A DNA stretch of 64,000 nucleotides from Grimontia hollisae CIP 101886 (GTDB taxonomy: Bacteria > Pseudomonadota > Gammaproteobacteria > Enterobacterales > Vibrionaceae): NCBI RefSeq assembly GCF_000176515.1, contig NZ_ADAQ01000012.1:372001-436000 (forward strand), in the 5' to 3' direction. Every line of letters begins with the position of its first letter. Position 1 is the stretch's first letter. The notes beneath the pieces are model-generated. The model did no database searches, was not told the DNA's origin, and saw nothing but the letters and a program-made list of their open reading frames with translations. The position numbers and the translations under genes are program-made. Positions 63,324 through 64,000 of this stretch are shown piece after piece.

Positions 63324-64000
63324 TTAGACGGCGTAGTCTTGATAGTCGGTTTGGTTATGTAACAGCGCCCAGATGATACGGGCGTTCTTGGCTGCCAGAG
63401 CAACAATGGCGCGGTTCATTCCCCTTCGTTCAAGAATGTTCCGCCCCCAGACACTGAGCCTGTCCTGTTTCTCCCCAAGGTTAGTGATGACCGCTCTTGC
63501 GCCATGCACTAAGAGAGTTCGCAGATATTTGTCACCGCGTTTACTTATCCGCCCAAGCCTGGGTTTACCGCCTGTTGAATACTGTTTGGGAACCAGCCCG
63601 AGCCAGGCGGCAAAGTCTCTGCCGGAGTCGAACTGTTCGCCTTTACCAATGGTGGCAATAATGGCGGTTGCCGTCTGAGGACCAATGCCTCGTACCTTAA
63701 GAATACGCTGTGCATTGGGGCTGGCCTTGGTGACTATGTCAAAGCACAGTTCGGTGTCGTCGATACGTTGGTTGAGTACTTGTAGATGCTCAAAACTATC
63801 GCCGAGCACAGCGCGAGCAATATCAGGCAGTCCGTAATCCGCCGCTTCGAGAATAAGCGGAACATCACGCTGAATTGCGTGGCGTCCGGTAGGGATAACA
63901 ATCCCAAACTCAGCGAGCAGGGCACGAATGCGATTAATGAGCGCGGTGCGCTCCTGCACCCAATGCTCGCGCATACGGTGAATGGAAAGAATGGCTTGCC
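63324..64000 (-). CDS. Second IS110/IS1111-family transposase, cut by window edge
   Basis: At least 225 codons, running off the right edge (the upstream residues read QAILSIHRMREHW). EFGIVIPTGRHAI is the usual linker, and the C-terminal domain has LKVRGIGPQTATAIIATIG, FAAWLGLVPKQYSTGGKPRLGRISKRGDKYLRTLLVHGAR, which is the strongly conserved Transposase_20 block with the serine and GxPRLG. It differs from the first transposase, so two distinct elements are present. The DEDD domain lies outside the window. Confidence 0.93.
   Translation of the reverse strand, partial: QAILSIHRMREHWVQERTALINRIRALLAEFGIVIPTGRHAIQRDVPLILEAADYGLPDIARAVLGDSFEHLQVLNQRIDDTELCFDIVTKASPNAQRILKVRGIGPQTATAIIATIGKGEQFDSGRDFAAWLGLVPKQYSTGGKPRLGRISKRGDKYLRTLLVHGARAVITNLGEKQDRLSVWGRNILERRGMNRAIVALAAKNARIIWALLHNQTDYQDYAV

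Noticed and set aside
1-64000. CRISPR array, rRNA operon, prophage
   Set aside because: No regularly spaced repeats with spacers, no rRNA sequence and no structural phage genes are visible.

Overview
The window reads as one continuous chromosomal segment of a marine gamma-proteobacterium of the family Vibrionaceae. The strongest taxonomic signals are an adjacent cqsA/cqsS pair (CAI-1-type quorum sensing), a zrg-type zinc uptake operon under a Zur box, and small lineage-typical proteins that resemble the DUF2960, DUF5062 and YdcH families. Base composition, gene density and short intergenic gaps are ordinary until about 59.3 kb. The genus cannot be fixed from the sequence alone; Grimontia, Enterovibrio, Photobacterium or a divergent Vibrio are all possible.

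1-8.8 kb: a Tat-exported PhoX-type phosphatase, a small cytochrome c, YaiI, a PQQ-type sugar dehydrogenase, a PhoD-like phosphatase and tRNA-Asn. 8.8-12.8 kb: a DASS-family di/tricarboxylate transporter divergent from a CitA/CitB-type two-component system. 12.8-16.3 kb: the zinc operon (Zur box, DUF2607-like, ZrgA, ABC ATPase, permease, DUF3299). 16.6-20.9 kb: an AcrAB-type RND efflux pair. 21-29.5 kb: RarD, a decayed gene, KefG/KefC, an L,D-transpeptidase, the DUF969-DUF979-pyroglutamyl peptidase operon and a solitary PotD. 30-36.9 kb: a Dcu transporter, a truncated MreB-like protein, FumC behind a near-consensus Fur box, thioredoxin 2, YegS, EfpL and a Nudix hydrolase.

37-45.5 kb is the most unusual ordinary-chromosome stretch. 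It holds a class II aldolase homologue without its zinc ligands, cqsA with terminator-like hairpins in its leader, convergent cqsS, remnants of an altronate dehydratase, a NADAR gene with no normal start codon, and a bacterial enhancer-binding protein lacking both the receiver aspartate and the GAFTGA loop, followed by a PqqD-like small protein. 45.6-58.3 kb: a GntR/UTRA regulator, a glycosyltransferase, the GAPDH-ArsJ arsenic detoxification pair with an ArsR-like operator, a PAS-GGDEF diguanylate cyclase, YqfB, a LysE exporter, and DcuC-PepT.

59.3-64 kb is accessory DNA: a tyrosine-integrase tail, a zeta-toxin gene broken by an in-frame stop, a pRiA4b ORF-3-like gene, two IS110/IS1111-type transposases, and at least one sequence with the arms of a Vibrio integron attC site. 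It looks like a decayed integron cassette region hit by insertion sequences.

Several genes fit together metabolically: three C4-dicarboxylate or tricarboxylate carriers (DASS, Dcu, DcuC) with FumC and the CitAB-like sensor point to anaerobic fumarate/citrate use, while PepT, Pcp and the DUF969/979 carrier point to peptide use. A family of about 45-bp imperfect palindromes occurs at least five times between genes.
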